Source: Bacillus cereus (lineage in GTDB: Bacteria; Bacillota; Bacilli; Bacillales; Bacillaceae_G). From it: DNA of 64,000 nt. The notes under the pieces were generated by a model that was given only the letters and a program-made list of their open reading frames with translations, searched no databases and was not told where the DNA came from. This document shows positions 54,930 through 64,000 of the stretch, piece by piece. Every line of letters begins with the position of its first letter. Position 1 is the first letter of the stretch. The stretch lies in assembly GCF_002584535.1 (NCBI RefSeq), contig NZ_NUOT01000009.1, forward strand, positions 22,914-86,913, written 5' to 3'. The translations under genes were made by a program, and so were the position numbers.

Positions 54930-56205
54930 CCCACTCAATTTCTTTCGCTTCAATGAAGTGCTCAAGTAAATGTTCACCTAATGCACCACATACAACTTCG
55001 TTAGATTGTAATTTAACTAACGCTTGTGCTAATGTTGCTGGTAAATCAACGATACCTGCTTCTTCACGTTCTTCTTTAGTCATTACATAGATGTTACGAT
55101 CTACTGCAGCTGGCGGAGTTAATTTATTTTTAATTCCGTCAAGACCTGCTGCTAATAATGTTGCCATTACTAAATATGGGTTTGCAGCTGGATCGACACT
55201 ACGCACTTCTACACGTGTACTTATGCCACGAGATGCTGGGATACGTACTAACGGACTACGGTTTTGTGCAGACCATGCTACGTAACAAGGCGCTTCATAT
55301 CCAGGTACTAAACGTTTGTAAGAGTTTACAGTTGGGTTAGCTACTGCTGTAAATGCTGGCGCGTGTTTTAAAATACCTGCGATAAAGTGGCGCGCATCAT
55401 CACTTAATTGTAAGTCACCATTTTGGTCGTAGAATATGTTTTCTCCATTTTTAAATAATGACAAGTTACAATGCATACCAGAACCGTTCACTCCGAATAA
55501 TGGTTTTGGCATAAACGTTGCATGTAAACCATGTTTACGTGCGATTGTTTTTACAACAAGTTTAAATGTTTGAATATCGTCACATGAACGAAGTGCATTC
55601 GCATATTTGAAATCAATTTCGTGTTGTCCTGGTGCGACTTCATGGTGAGATGCTTCAATTTCAAAGCCCATTTCTTCAAGTTCAAGAACGATATCACGAC
55701 GACAGTTTTCCCCTAGATCCATCGGCGCAAGGTCGAAGTATCCACCATTATCGTTTAGTTCTAATGTTGGATTTCCTTTTTCATCAACTTTGAATAAGAA
55801 GAATTCTGGTTCTGGTCCAAGGTTGAATTCAGTAAATCCTAGTGCTTCCATTTCTTTCAACATACGTTTTAAGTTATTACGTGGGTCACCTTCAAATGGA
55901 GTGCCATCAGCATTGTAGATGTCGCAAATTAAGCGGGCTACTTTACCTTTTTCAGCAGTCCAAGGGAAGATTACCCAAGTATCTAAGTCAGGATACAAGT
56001 ACATATCCGATTCTTCAATACGAACAAATCCTTCAATAGAAGATCCATCAAACATCATTTTGTTATCTAGAGCTTTTGTTAACTGACTAACTGGAATCTC
56101 TACGTTTTTAATACTTCCTAAAAGATCCGTAAATTGTAAACGGATATACTTTACATTCTCTTCTTTCGCTAAACGGAAAATATCTTCTCTAGTGTACCTT
56201 GCCAT
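54871..56205 (-). CDS. glnA: Glutamine synthetase type I
   Basis: Makes glutamine from glutamate, ammonia and ATP. 444 residues, the GSI-alpha length of Bacillus, without an adenylylation site. Motifs: [10 protein letters not shown], metal-binding [28 protein letters not shown] and [20 protein letters not shown], and [19 protein letters not shown]. Start 56205 ([10 protein letters not shown]) with AAGGAGGAAT. Follows glnR in a two-gene operon repressed by GlnR and TnrA. Its 3' end is the insertion site of the island. Confidence 0.98.
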   Translation of the reverse strand: MARYTREDIFRLAKEENVKYIRLQFTDLLGSIKNVEIPVSQLTKALDNKMMFDGSSIEGFVRIEESDMYLYPDLDTWVIFPWTAEKGKVARLICDIYNADGTPFEGDPRNNLKRMLKEMEALGFTEFNLGPEPEFFLFKVDEKGNPTLELNDNGGYFDLAPMDLGENCRRDIVLELEEMGFEIEASHHEVAPGQHEIDFKYANALRSCDDIQTFKLVVKTIARKHGLHATFMPKPLFGVNGSGMHCNLSLFKNGENIFYDQNGDLQLSDDARHFIAGILKHAPAFTAVANPTVNSYKRLVPGYEAPCYVAWSAQNRSPLVRIPASRGISTRVEVRSVDPAANPYLVMATLLAAGLDGIKNKLTPPAAVDRNIYVMTKEEREEAGIVDLPATLAQALVKLQSNEVVCGALGEHLLEHFIEAKEIEWDMFRTQVHQWERDQYMSLY

Positions 56206-56253
56206 TATAAATTCCTCCTTAGTCCCTCTAAACACCTTCAGAATCAGTCATTT

Positions 56254-56643
56254 CTAGTGAAAAAACCTTGAAATATCACCTTGTCGTAATGAAGTTCGAT
56301 TAAATCTGCCTGTATGTTGCAGTTCATCTCGAAGAATTTTACGAAGCTCGGATTTTGAAATTTCTTTCGTTTCTCCTTTTGTTTGCACTGCTTCTGTTTG
56401 ATTTTCTTTCATTTGTAACACTTGTTTAATACCAGCCATATTTAAGCCTTGATCTAACAAATCTTTAATTTCTAACAACTTATCTACATCGTTAAATGAA
56501 AACAACCTACGATTTCCCTTTGTACGGGTTGGAAAAATTAAATTGTGCTCTTCATAATAGCGAATTTGACGTGCAGATAGTTGTGTTAAATCCATTACAA
56601 TACCAATAGGAAACAGCGGGGCAGAACGTCTATCTTCTTTCAT
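56254..56643 (-). CDS. glnR: Nitrogen regulator GlnR (MerR family)
   Basis: 129 residues: MerR-type winged helix at residues 10-80 ([20 protein letters not shown]) and a C-terminal tail that, in the family, senses feedback-inhibited glutamine synthetase. Represses glnRA in nitrogen excess. Two operator-like sites lie in its promoter. 48 bp upstream of glnA. Confidence 0.96.
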   Translation of the reverse strand: MKEDRRSAPLFPIGIVMDLTQLSARQIRYYEEHNLIFPTRTKGNRRLFSFNDVDKLLEIKDLLDQGLNMAGIKQVLQMKENQTEAVQTKGETKEISKSELRKILRDELQHTGRFNRTSLRQGDISRFFH

Positions 56644-56676
56644 TGTTCAGTTCCTCCTTCGCCTTAACTGTCTCTC

Positions 56677-56726
56677 ATTTTATACCATGTTATGTTTAGT
56701 GTCAATAGATGTTAGCTTTTCTTACA
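56677..56726 (-). promoter_or_regulatory. glnRA promoter with two GlnR/TnrA sites
   Basis: On the minus strand TTGACA (56700-56705), 17 bp, TAAAAT (56677-56682). TGTTAGCTTTTCTTACA (56710-56726) is an exact TGTNA-N7-TNACA operator just upstream of -35. A second, weaker copy TGTTATGTTTAGTGTCA (56688-56704) overlaps the -35 and spacer. The two sites are 22 bp apart from start to start, like the double sites of B. subtilis glnRA. Confidence 0.88.
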
Positions 56727-56774
56727 TGATTTTTTTATTCTTTTTTAAAATGGTACAAATCCCTTCTTCTATGC

Positions 56775-56803
56775 AAAAAAGCTGTCGAAATCGACAGCTT
56801 TCC
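56775..56803 (-). terminator. Terminator of ynbB
   Basis: AAAGCTGTCGA/TCGACAGCTTT perfect stem, T-run on the minus strand. Confidence 0.9.
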
Positions 56804-56804
56804 C

Positions 56805-58076
56805 TTACGAAATTGTTAATAGGTTTTTTTCAATTAATGCATCAATTGCAGAACAAATTGCGATCTTCACATGAGAATACGTTAATCCACCTTGCACGTA
56901 AGCAACATACGGAGGACGAATTGGACCATCTGCTGACAACTCAATACTTGCACCTTGAATAAACGTACCTGCAGCCATGATGACATCATCTTCATAACCT
57001 GGCATATAGTTTGGATACGGTGTAAAGTGTGAATTAATTGGAGATGCATATTGAATCGCTTGGCAAAATGCAATCATACGCTCTTTGTCATCAAATTGAA
57101 CAGACTGAATTAAGTCTGTTCTTGCAGCATCCCAAGTTGGTGATGTATTCATTCCTAACTTTTCTAAAAATGCAGCTGTAAAAATTGCACCTTTTAACGC
57201 TTGACCAGCAACATGCGGAGCTAAGAAGAAACCTTGATACATTTCTTGTAAGCTATATAAAGACGCCCCCGCTTCCGCTCCAATCCCTGGAGATGTTAAA
57301 CGATATGCACAAGCTTCTACATACTTTTCTTTACCAACAATATATCCACCTGTTTTTACAATTCCACCGCCCGGATTTTTAATAAGAGATCCCGCCATCA
57401 AATCCGCACCAACATGACACGGCTCTAACTCTTCCACAAACTCTCCATAACAATTGTCTACAAACACAACAACATCTGGTTTAATTTCCTTTACAAATGA
57501 AATCATCTCTTTAATTTCCGCAACGGTAAATGAAGGACGAGTCGCATAACCTTTTGAACGCTGAATCCCAATCATTTTTGTCTTTTCATGAATAGCCGCT
57601 TCTACGGCTTTAAAATCAACACGCCCCTCAACTGTTAACGGAATCGCACTGTAACCAATGTTATATTCTTTGAAAGAACCAACACCTTTACCACGTACGC
57701 CAACAATTTCTTCAAGCGTGTCATACGGTTTCCCTGTTATATATAATAACTCATCATCCGGACGTAATATACCAAATAAAGCTGTTGAAATCGCATGTGT
57801 ACCTGAAATAATTTGCGGGCGAACAAGACCTGCTTCCGCCCCAAATACATCAGCATACACTTTTTCTAATGTATCACGACCGATGTCATCATAACCATAT
57901 CCTGTTGTTGGGATAAAGTGCGAATCACTAATTTTATGCTCACGAAAACTTTCTAATACACGGAATTGATTACTCTCAATTACCTCATCCACGCGTTTAT
58001 GTATATCTGTAATTTGACTTTCTACTTCTTTTACGATAGGAGCAATTCTTTCTCCATTTTTTAGACGATCAAACAT
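56805..58076 (-). CDS. ynbB: YnbB, PLP-dependent methionine gamma-lyase-like protein
   Basis: 423 residues of the aluminium-resistance/YnbB family of fold-type I PLP enzymes. The Schiff-base lysine is in [17 protein letters not shown], the PLP-aspartate in [12 protein letters not shown], and the N-terminal [20 protein letters not shown] is highly conserved. Predicted C-S lyase, real substrate unknown. It overlaps hflX by 8 bases and precedes glnR, as in B. subtilis. Confidence 0.92.
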   Translation of the reverse strand: MFDRLKNGERIAPIVKEVESQITDIHKRVDEVIESNQFRVLESFREHKISDSHFIPTTGYGYDDIGRDTLEKVYADVFGAEAGLVRPQIISGTHAISTALFGILRPDDELLYITGKPYDTLEEIVGVRGKGVGSFKEYNIGYSAIPLTVEGRVDFKAVEAAIHEKTKMIGIQRSKGYATRPSFTVAEIKEMISFVKEIKPDVVVFVDNCYGEFVEELEPCHVGADLMAGSLIKNPGGGIVKTGGYIVGKEKYVEACAYRLTSPGIGAEAGASLYSLQEMYQGFFLAPHVAGQALKGAIFTAAFLEKLGMNTSPTWDAARTDLIQSVQFDDKERMIAFCQAIQYASPINSHFTPYPNYMPGYEDDVIMAAGTFIQGASIELSADGPIRPPYVAYVQGGLTYSHVKIAICSAIDALIEKNLLTIS

Positions 58077-59346
58077 TTCTATTCTCTTCTCCTTTTTGCA
58101 CTAAAAATCTCTTTAATTGTCCATTCAATGTTGAATGAACAAATATATAACCTGTACACTCATACAAGAATTCATCCTCTTTGAATTCCATCCCAGTTAA
58201 TACCGTTTCTGTTTTTAAAAGTGTTAGCAGTCTACCCTCGCTTGGAGGAATCATAACCTTATACGTTTCCATTTCTTCCATCATCTTCATCTCTACCGAT
58301 TCTTTCAAGTGTAATAAATCCGTTTTTTCAAAAGCACTTGTCATAAGAAACTCACTTTTTGGAAACGGGATGAAATTTTGATGTAATTGATCCTTCTTGT
58401 TGTAAACCGTAATAATTGGAATATGATTAATTTCAAGATCTTGTAGTAATTGCTTCACTGTCTGTTCATGACCTACATAATTGGGATCTGCAGAATCAAC
58501 GACATGCAAGATTACATTCGCTTCACCTGCTTCTTCCAATGTAGAGCGAAACGCAGCAACTAATGACGTCGGTAAATCCTGAATAAAACCTACCGTATCA
58601 GTTAGCAATACAGTATACCCACAAGGCAATTGCATCTTTCTTGTCGTTGGATCTAACGTCGCAAATAGCAGGTTTTCTTCAAATGTATCAGCTTCTGTTA
58701 ATCTGTTAAACAACGTTGATTTGCCAGCATTTGTATAACCAATCAATGCAACTTGAAATACATGATTATCCTTTCGGCGCTCACGATACCTTTTTCGGTG
58801 CTCCACAACAACCACTAGCTGTTTCTTAATTTCATCAATACGAGAGCGAACATGCCGACGATCTGTTTCTAACTTCGTTTCACCAGGACCTCTCGTACCA
58901 ATCCCGCCCCCAAGACGCGATAGTGCTAGTCCCTGCCCCATAAGACGCGGCATTGTATATTGCAACTGAGCTAATTCTACTTGAAGCTTACCTTCTTTTG
59001 ATTTCGCACGCTGAGCAAAAATATCCAATATCAGTTGTGTGCGATCAATTACTCTTGCATCTAAAACAGAGGATAAATTGCGGATTTGACTCGGTGTTAA
59101 CTCATTATTAAATATAATAACAGCTGGTTCCAGTTCTTCTGTCAGCGCTGCAAGTTCTTCTAATTTCCCTTTACCTATGTATGTTGCAGGATGAAATTTC
59201 GGACGTTTTTGTGTTGTAGATACTAAAACTTCCGCACGAGCTGTCTTCGCAAGCGACGCAAGCTCTTTCATGGAATGCATAAACCGTTCATCATCATCTT
59301 GAGGCAATTGGCAGCCAACTAATATGACTTTTTCTTTTTCTTCCAT
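58069..59346 (-). CDS. hflX: Ribosome-associated GTPase HflX
   Basis: 425 residues: N-terminal HflX domain, glycine-rich linker ([20 protein letters not shown]), and G domain with G1 [10 protein letters not shown]3 DTVGFI and G4 NKKD. HflX splits stalled or hibernating 70S ribosomes. The ATG 59346 is chosen; TTG precedes it directly. Forms an operon with ynbB. Confidence 0.96.
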   Translation of the reverse strand: MEEKEKVILVGCQLPQDDDERFMHSMKELASLAKTARAEVLVSTTQKRPKFHPATYIGKGKLEELAALTEELEPAVIIFNNELTPSQIRNLSSVLDARVIDRTQLILDIFAQRAKSKEGKLQVELAQLQYTMPRLMGQGLALSRLGGGIGTRGPGETKLETDRRHVRSRIDEIKKQLVVVVEHRKRYRERRKDNHVFQVALIGYTNAGKSTLFNRLTEADTFEENLLFATLDPTTRKMQLPCGYTVLLTDTVGFIQDLPTSLVAAFRSTLEEAGEANVILHVVDSADPNYVGHEQTVKQLLQDLEINHIPIITVYNKKDQLHQNFIPFPKSEFLMTSAFEKTDLLHLKESVEMKMMEEMETYKVMIPPSEGRLLTLLKTETVLTGMEFKEDEFLYECTGYIFVHSTLNGQLKRFLVQKGEENRNV

Positions 59347-59438
59347 CAAATATGTTCACTCATCCTTTTCGAAATTTAAACCTTCTAATATAATAGCAGA
59401 GGAAGCACATTTCATCTAGTTAGCGGGGGAGAAAATTC

Positions 59439-60062
59439 ATGGCATGGGAAATTTTTAGCATCATTGGCACAATTGCCTTCGCACTCAGCGGAGCTATTGT
59501 CGCAATGGAAGAAGATTACGATATTTTCGGGGTATATATTTTAGGAATGGCAACTGCTTTTGGGGGAGGCGCCCTTCGTAATTTATTAATTGGTTATCCA
59601 ATCGGCGCTTTTTGGCAACAAGATATGTTATTTCAAATTGCACTCTTATCAATGACGATTATCTTTCTATTTCCAAATAAATTAATTACACACTGGAAAC
59701 GTTGGGAGAACATTACAGATGCCATTGGCTTATCGGCATTCGCTGTACAAGGAGCGCTTTATGCGCAAAAACTCAACTTACCTATTAGCGCTACAATTGT
59801 TGCATCTGTATTAACAGGAATTGGTGGCGGTATCATTCGTGATTTACTAGCACGCCGTAAACCTCTTGTTCTTCGCTCCGAAGTGTATGCATTTTGGACG
59901 ATTTTAGCAGGGGTTTTAATCGGTGCCAAAATCGTTGTTAGCGATTGGGCATTGTACATTTTATTCATTTTAATTGTTTGCTTCCGTATGATCTCTATTC
60001 ATTACAAATGGCATTTACCACACAAACGCTTAGATAATAAGGAGCGTTCTCTTCATAAATAG
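59439..60062 (+). CDS. TRIC-type cation channel family protein (UPF0126, YvgT-like)
   Basis: 207 residues with seven membrane segments in two repeats, each with the glycine-rich motif of the family: TAFGGGALRNLLIGYPIGAF and TGIGGGIIRDLLARRKPLVL. Bacterial TRIC homologues conduct K+ and other cations as trimers. Preceded by GCGGGGGAG. Monocistronic and divergent from hflX. Confidence 0.9.
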   Translation: MAWEIFSIIGTIAFALSGAIVAMEEDYDIFGVYILGMATAFGGGALRNLLIGYPIGAFWQQDMLFQIALLSMTIIFLFPNKLITHWKRWENITDAIGLSAFAVQGALYAQKLNLPISATIVASVLTGIGGGIIRDLLARRKPLVLRSEVYAFWTILAGVLIGAKIVVSDWALYILFILIVCFRMISIHYKWHLPHKRLDNKERSLHK

Positions 60063-60070
60063 CAACTTCA

Positions 60071-60102
60071 CCCCTTTACATATCGTAAAGGGTTTTTTCT
60101 TT
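60071..60102 (+). terminator. Intrinsic terminator
   Basis: CCCTTTAC/GTAAAGGG stem with 5-nt loop, then TTTTTTCTTTT. Confidence 0.92.
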
Positions 60103-60160
60103 TCTGACGTGTTTTTCTGTCCATAGTGTCCATACTAAATTTTAAAGAGAGGTGAACATA

Positions 60161-60298
60161 ATGACAAATCACGTAAACAAAGGAGCTCAAAAAAACTCAG
60201 TCAACCAAATTAACTTCGATCCAAAATCAGCACATGAAAAAAGTGAAAAAATGGAACGATATCATAGGGCATATCAACAAAAAGCTAAAGAAGAATAG
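60161..60298 (+). CDS. Small hydrophilic protein, 45 residues (probable spore-related)
   Basis: MTNHVNKGAQKNSVNQINFD then PKSAHEKSEKMERYHRAYQQ and KAKEE. Strongly hydrophilic with no membrane segment. GAGAGGTG ribosome binding site. CATACTA at 60131-60137 fits the -10 of forespore sigma-F/G promoters. Its stop overlaps the ribosome binding site of the sspL-like gene, so the pair is co-translated. Family not named with certainty. Confidence 0.7.
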   Translation: MTNHVNKGAQKNSVNQINFDPKSAHEKSEKMERYHRAYQQKAKEE

Positions 60299-60310
60299 AG
60301 GTGACAAAAA

Positions 60311-60445
60311 ATGGCAAAAGGAAATAATAACCGTAATCGCGGACAAAGCAGTAGCGTTAATCCACAAGGACTTGCATCAGATGTAGCTGATACAAGTCCA
60401 AAAAGCAAACTAGAACAACGAGCAAAAACAAAAAACACAAAATAG
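60311..60445 (+). CDS. sspL: Small acid-soluble spore protein L-like
   Basis: 44 residues: MAKGNNNRNRGQSSSVNPQG, then LASDVADTSPKSKLEQRAKT and KNTK. The VNPQG..ASD and PKSKLEQRAK.KNTK blocks parallel B. subtilis SspL (VTPQGDLEGN, PKTELEERAKKSNTKR). Minor spore-core protein, made in the forespore. AGAGGTGAC precedes the ATG. Confidence 0.75.
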   Translation: MAKGNNNRNRGQSSSVNPQGLASDVADTSPKSKLEQRAKTKNTK

Positions 60446-60479
60446 CACCTGACGTATTACACTTACCTTCATAAAGCAA

Positions 60480-60503
60480 ACGCACAGTTTATGAACTGTG
60501 CGT
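60480..60503. terminator. Terminator between convergent sspL-like gene and spoVK
   Basis: ACGCACAGTT TATG AACTGTGCGT perfect hairpin overlapping the spoVK stop codon; weak T-run. Confidence 0.75.
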
Positions 60504-61445
60504 CTCTTCTTCAAGCGTTAAATCGCCACTTGATATTCCCATTAAATCATACTTATCGTATGCATCCTCTTGCAATAATCGCATCGCCTGTGTACGAATG
60601 GATTTCTCAACAATATTCCGGACATAGCGCCCATTACTAAATGATGTAATTTGTGATGAATATTTCACCGCATGTAAATGATCACGGAATTTCCACTCCG
60701 CCTCTTTTGATAACTGATATTCTCGTTCATCATACATTCTCTTACCAATTTCGAGCAACTGATTCACTGTATAATCCGCAAACTCAATAATAAATGGAAA
60801 GCGCGATTGCAAGCCGGGATTTAAAGAAAGAAAATGATTCATCTCTCTTGAATATCCCGCTAGAATTAAAACAAATCCATGTTGCTTATCTTCCATATGT
60901 TTGACAAGCGTATCAATCGCTTCTTTTCCAAAGTCTTTCTCTCCACCACGCGCAAGCGAGTACGCTTCATCAATGAACAATATTCCACCCATGGCTTTTT
61001 TAATTAAATCTCTTGTTTTTTGTGCTGTATGCCCAATATACTCTCCAACAAGATCCGCACGTTCTGCTTCGACTAAATGCCCTTTTGATAAAATGTTCAT
61101 CTCAAATAATAATTTCCCAATCATTCTTGCAACAGTTGTTTTCCCCGTTCCCGGATTCCCTTTAAACAACATATGAAGCACTTGTTTTTCTGACTTTAAG
61201 CCGATTTCTTGCCTTTTTTTATTCACATAAATCCATGCATAAATTTCTTTTATTATTTTTTTTATATCTTCCATCCCAACAAGCTTACCCATTTCCTCAT
61301 CAATCCGCTGTAGCATCTCATGCTTCGTAGACGTTTCACTTGAAATTACCATTTTTTTTTCTGAAGCAGGTACTGAAATTTTTTTCCGGTGATTTAACAC
61401 GATATTAATTTGATTATTATTTTTTTTTCGCATCGATTGTTCCAT
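60489..61445 (-). CDS. spoVK: Stage V sporulation protein K (AAA+ ATPase)
   Basis: 318 residues. CbxX/CfxQ-type AAA+ ATPase: Walker A FKGNPGTGKTTVARMIGKLL, Walker B GGILFIDEAYSLARGGEKDF, sensor 1 FVLILAGYSREM, arginine-finger region SRFPFIIEF. Needed for spore maturation in B. subtilis, made in the mother cell. Start at 61445 with AGAGGTG. Next to hflX-ynbB-glnRA as in B. subtilis, although here separated by plus-strand genes. Confidence 0.94.
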   Translation of the reverse strand: MEQSMRKKNNNQINIVLNHRKKISVPASEKKMVISSETSTKHEMLQRIDEEMGKLVGMEDIKKIIKEIYAWIYVNKKRQEIGLKSEKQVLHMLFKGNPGTGKTTVARMIGKLLFEMNILSKGHLVEAERADLVGEYIGHTAQKTRDLIKKAMGGILFIDEAYSLARGGEKDFGKEAIDTLVKHMEDKQHGFVLILAGYSREMNHFLSLNPGLQSRFPFIIEFADYTVNQLLEIGKRMYDEREYQLSKEAEWKFRDHLHAVKYSSQITSFSNGRYVRNIVEKSIRTQAMRLLQEDAYDKYDLMGISSGDLTLEEETHSS

Positions 61446-61561
61446 ACAATCACCTCTTTTTATCGACTCACCAAATAATATTATTAATATTTCCACTCCC
61501 CCAATAAATAACTATTTTCAGAAAAATTTGCTATAATATAAGAAAAAAGGGTGGTGGGAAT

Positions 61562-62524
61562 ATGGAAACAAAGGAACTTCATGATACAGTACAAGCTTTT
61601 TCTGCCTTTTTATTAAATAAAGGTCGAAAACCTTCAACCATTAAACGTTATGTCTATGATATTGAAGATTTCGGTCATTGGTTAGGAAAAAATAAAAAAC
61701 TTCCCTCTAGTAATATATGGGCTACACTTTGTACAAAAGACTACGAAGATTATTTTTCCGACTTAAAACAAAAACGAAATTACTCTGAAAAAACAATGCA
61801 CCGTGTATTTATTGTCTTAAATAGACTATATCAGTTTTTAAACCTCCCAAACCCATTAAAGGATATGGAACTCATCATCCAACCGAATCGCGCGTTACGT
61901 GATGAAGATTTCATTTCAAAAGAAGACGAAAAACGTTTAAAACATACCCTCACTTCATTAGAAGGGTTATCAGAGAAGCAACGCCCTGTCCGACCATTAT
62001 TAATGGATCGTAATATTTCTATCGTTAACTTACTCATTGACTACGGCTTATCCCTCCAAGAATTGGTGTCATTAAATATGCATCACGTTCATTTTGAAAC
62101 GAATACAATTTCTATTCCAGCTGTAGCAGGTATTGAAAGAACCATTAATTTAACTCACGATGACAAACAACAACTATATAACTATTATAAAAAAATCCCT
62201 GAACCAGTTCGCCCAAAATACCATAGTGATGATCCCCTATTTGTGGCATTCGATTTCAATCGCAACACATATCGGTGGGTGTACGAAAACGATGCACCAA
62301 AAGCACTAACAGAAATAGCAGTTCAAAAAATGATTCGCCTTGAGGTAGCTAGGGCAAATTTACGCAAAGGAATTTCCAGCCAGCATTTTCGAAACACCTT
62401 TATTTTACGATTAATTGAACAACACATTCCAGAACAAGAAATAATGAAACGCATTGGTTTTAAATCAAAAATTTCCTTAAAAAGGTATTATCAATATGTA
62501 AGACAAAAAGAAAACGCCTCATAA
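61562..62524 (+). CDS. Tyrosine-recombinase-like protein with altered catalytic residues
   Basis: 320 residues with SAM-like core-binding domain (FSAFLLNKGRKPSTIKRYVY) and catalytic domain. Usual box I TGLRxSEL is YGLSLQELVSL: the first catalytic arginine is Ser164. Box II HxxR is kept (His275, Arg278), the LGH histidine is Phe300 (RIGFKSKISL) and Tyr309 lies at the nucleophile position. It is probably impaired or inactive, perhaps serving structurally. Upstream of the collagen-like gene; no element borders seen. Good RBS; own terminator at 62511-62538. Confidence 0.8.
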   Translation: METKELHDTVQAFSAFLLNKGRKPSTIKRYVYDIEDFGHWLGKNKKLPSSNIWATLCTKDYEDYFSDLKQKRNYSEKTMHRVFIVLNRLYQFLNLPNPLKDMELIIQPNRALRDEDFISKEDEKRLKHTLTSLEGLSEKQRPVRPLLMDRNISIVNLLIDYGLSLQELVSLNMHHVHFETNTISIPAVAGIERTINLTHDDKQQLYNYYKKIPEPVRPKYHSDDPLFVAFDFNRNTYRWVYENDAPKALTEIAVQKMIRLEVARANLRKGISSQHFRNTFILRLIEQHIPEQEIMKRIGFKSKISLKRYYQYVRQKENAS

Positions 62525-62538
62525 ATAGGCGTTTTTGC
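62511..62538 (+). terminator. Intrinsic terminator of recombinase-like gene
   Basis: AACGCCT CATAAAT AGGCGTT followed by TTTGC, overlapping the stop codon. Confidence 0.85.
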
Positions 62539-62638
62539 TATTTTTTATATAAACAGCCCGTTTTCCTATTCCTTTTTATACCCAACTCGCATCTACTATG
62601 ATAGGTTTTTACCACCTTACTTAGAAAGGAGCATTTTA

Positions 62639-64000
62639 ATGTCTTACTTTAATGAGAATCCGAAAAAAGTTTCAAAACCTTATTTTCCAACACAACCTCG
62701 TCGTACCCCAGCAGTCCATTATACTCCTATCCCCGAACTATACATGAAACTTTTCTCTGATACCTTAAGTGGCTTAACTGATAGTATTCCAACTGTATTT
62801 TCTAACCCAACACCATCTAACATAACAGAACTTATGAACCTATTAGAAATAATAAACGGGTTCCTAAAACGCTTAAACTTATCACTTGCGCAACGAGAAA
62901 CTGGCATTGCAATTGTCGAAAATTTAATTACGATTTTGGATAATCAACCATTTGTAGCAAATGCAACATATATTGAATTACAAAACTTACTAAACTTTTT
63001 ACTGTACATTACTAAATTATTTAGAGTCAACCGTCTTGCACTGAAAGGACTCCTTGGACGAATCGAAGAATTACAAATTACCTTACTACAAATTGCATCA
63101 ATTAGAATGACGGGACCTCAAGGCGAGCAAGGACGTCGGGGCGAACAAGGACCTCAAGGCGAACAAGGTTATCATGGCGAGCAAGGACCTCAAGGCGAAC
63201 AAGGTTATCAGGGTGAGCAAGGGCCTCGGGGTGAGCAAGGACCTCAAGGCGAGCAAGGGCCTCAAGGCGAGCAAGGACCTCAAGGCGAGCAAGGACCTCA
63301 AGGCGAACAAGGGCCTCAAGGCGAGCAAGGACCTCAAGGCGAACAAGGTTATCAGGGTGCGCAAGGGCCTCAGGGCGAACAAGGGCTTCAGGGCGAACAA
63401 GGGCCTCAGGGTGCGCAAGGGCCTCGGGGTGAGCAAGGGCCTCAAGGCGAGCAAGGGCCTCAAGGCGAGCAAGGGCCTCAAGGTAAGCAAGGGCCTCAAG
63501 GCGAGCAAGGGCTTCAAGGCGAACAAGGTATTCAAGGAGAGCAAGGGCCTCAAGGCGAGCAAGGGCTTCAAGGCGAACAAGGTATTCAAGGTATTCAAGG
63601 AGAGCAAGGGCCTCAAGGCGAGCAAGGGCTTCAAGGCGAACAAGGTATTCAAGGCGAGCAAGGGCCTCAAGGTGAGCAAGGGCCTCAAGGTGAGCAAGGG
63701 CCTCAAGGCGAACAAGGGCCTCAGGGTGCGCAAGGGCCTCAAGGCGAACAAGGGCCTCAAGGTGCACAAGGGCCTCAAGGTGAGCAAGGACCTCAAGGCG
63801 AACAAGGTATTCAAGGCGAGCAAGGGCCTCAGGGTGAGCAAGGGCCTCAAGGCGAACAAGGGCTTCAAGGCGAACAAGGGCCTCAAGGTGAGCAAGGACC
63901 TCAAGGTGAGCAAGGACCTCAAGGTGAGCAAGGACTTCAGGGCGAACAAGGGCCTCAAGGCGAACAAGGGCCTCAAGGCGAACAAGGGCCTCAGGGTGCG
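62639..64000 (+). CDS. Collagen-like exosporium-type protein, N-terminal part (runs off window)
   Basis: 454 codons with no stop before the window end. Start [20 protein letters not shown] with AGAAAGGAG upstream. Residues 20-157 form a helical preface domain ([40 protein letters not shown]) without a signal peptide. From residue 159 there are about 98 Gly-X-Y triplets, mainly GPQ-GEQ. It resembles the collagen-like repeat preface proteins of the B. cereus group (Bcl relatives) that form spore-surface filaments. It lacks the LIGPTLPPIPP leader of BclA. Confidence 0.85.
   Translation, partial: MSYFNENPKKVSKPYFPTQPRRTPAVHYTPIPELYMKLFSDTLSGLTDSIPTVFSNPTPSNITELMNLLEIINGFLKRLNLSLAQRETGIAIVENLITILDNQPFVANATYIELQNLLNFLLYITKLFRVNRLALKGLLGRIEELQITLLQIASIRMTGPQGEQGRRGEQGPQGEQGYHGEQGPQGEQGYQGEQGPRGEQGPQGEQGPQGEQGPQGEQGPQGEQGPQGEQGPQGEQGYQGAQGPQGEQGLQGEQGPQGAQGPRGEQGPQGEQGPQGEQGPQGKQGPQGEQGLQGEQGIQGEQGPQGEQGLQGEQGIQGIQGEQGPQGEQGLQGEQGIQGEQGPQGEQGPQGEQGPQGEQGPQGAQGPQGEQGPQGAQGPQGEQGPQGEQGIQGEQGPQGEQGPQGEQGLQGEQGPQGEQGPQGEQGPQGEQGLQGEQGPQGEQGPQGEQGPQGA
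63113..64000 (+). repeat. 18-bp tandem repeat coding GPQGEQ
   Basis: About 49 imperfect copies of GGNCCTCAAGGCGAGCAA in tandem, drifting at third positions and with variants for [19 protein letters not shown] 27- to 63-bp higher-order pattern recurs (e.g. around 63500 and 63590). Continues past the window. Prone to slippage, so length should vary between strains. Confidence 0.9.

Noticed and set aside
63098-63985. Two long minus-strand ORFs rich in LRPL / LEAL repeats
   Set aside because: They are shadows of the 18-bp collagen repeat on the other strand. Repeats of a length divisible by three stay open in several frames. No start signals.
63113-64000. Regular short repeats that might suggest a CRISPR array
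   Set aside because: Units are contiguous 18-bp codon repeats with no spacers and lie in an open reading frame coding Gly-X-Y.

Overview
The window is chromosomal DNA of a Bacillus cereus group bacterium (B. cereus, B. thuringiensis or a close relative). The evidence is the AT-rich base composition, strong AGGAGG-type ribosome binding sites, many spore genes (sirA, spoVK, sspH, an sspL-like gene and a large collagen-like exosporium-type protein), bcr1-like dispersed repeats, and gene order matching Bacillus at hutU-hutH-hutP, ccdA-ccdC-yneK, lexA/yneB-ynzC-tkt-sirA-yneF, yeaC-yeaD-yebA and spoVK-hflX-ynbB-glnR-glnA. No rRNA, tRNA or CRISPR array was seen.

Layout. 1-2.5 kb: start of the histidine utilisation operon on the minus strand, with a cre-like site in the promoter and a HutP-type terminator/antiterminator. 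2.6-9.7 kb: an unusual ribbon-helix-helix/methyltransferase fusion, a second methyltransferase, a DJ-1/PfpI protein coupled to a P-loop kinase, the ccdA/ccdC/yneK group and a DMT permease. 9.7-16.4 kb: an orphan UgpB-like lipoprotein, an ABC exporter pair, an FtsX-like fragment protein and the CidR/CidA/CidB module. 16.6-20 kb: a RocB-like peptidase, an IclR regulator, and the first 18 or so codons of an amino-acid permease gene cut off inside a NUDIX gene. 20-30 kb: membrane proteins, a NERD protein, two tiny genes, a secreted lipase and a heterodimeric ABC exporter. 30-36 kb: the yneF-sirA-tkt-ynzC-yneB/lexA cluster with a LexA box. 36-44.7 kb: four bcr1-like repeats in this half and upstream, a short pyruvate kinase, a DUF2935 protein, sspH and the MoxR/DUF58/transglutaminase operon.

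Accessory region, 44.7-54.9 kb. A truncated immunity gene runs into an IS3-family transposase fragment. Next comes an 82-bp imperfect copy of the glnA 3' end (45269-45350), whose partner is the real glnA 3' end (54848-54929). Between them lies a decayed prophage-type island holding an orphan HNH nuclease toxin with an SMI1/KNR4 immunity gene and a third small gene, a Rap-Phr quorum-sensing pair (the phr gene is only 41 codons), a chimeric sialidase-like/endolysin gene with an in-frame stop, degenerate ORFs, a row of small lipoproteins of which some are frameshifted, a tail-protein fragment, a second endolysin fragment and the last 72 codons of a tyrosine integrase next to glnA. CGGGCA repeats exactly 11 bp apart lie just inside both ends and look like integrase arm sites.

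54.9-64 kb: glnA-glnR with two TnrA/GlnR-type operators, ynbB, hflX, a TRIC-like channel, two small genes (one sspL-like), spoVK, a tyrosine-recombinase homologue lacking a catalytic arginine, and the first 454 codons of a collagen-like protein built from GPQ/GEQ triplets that continues past the window end.
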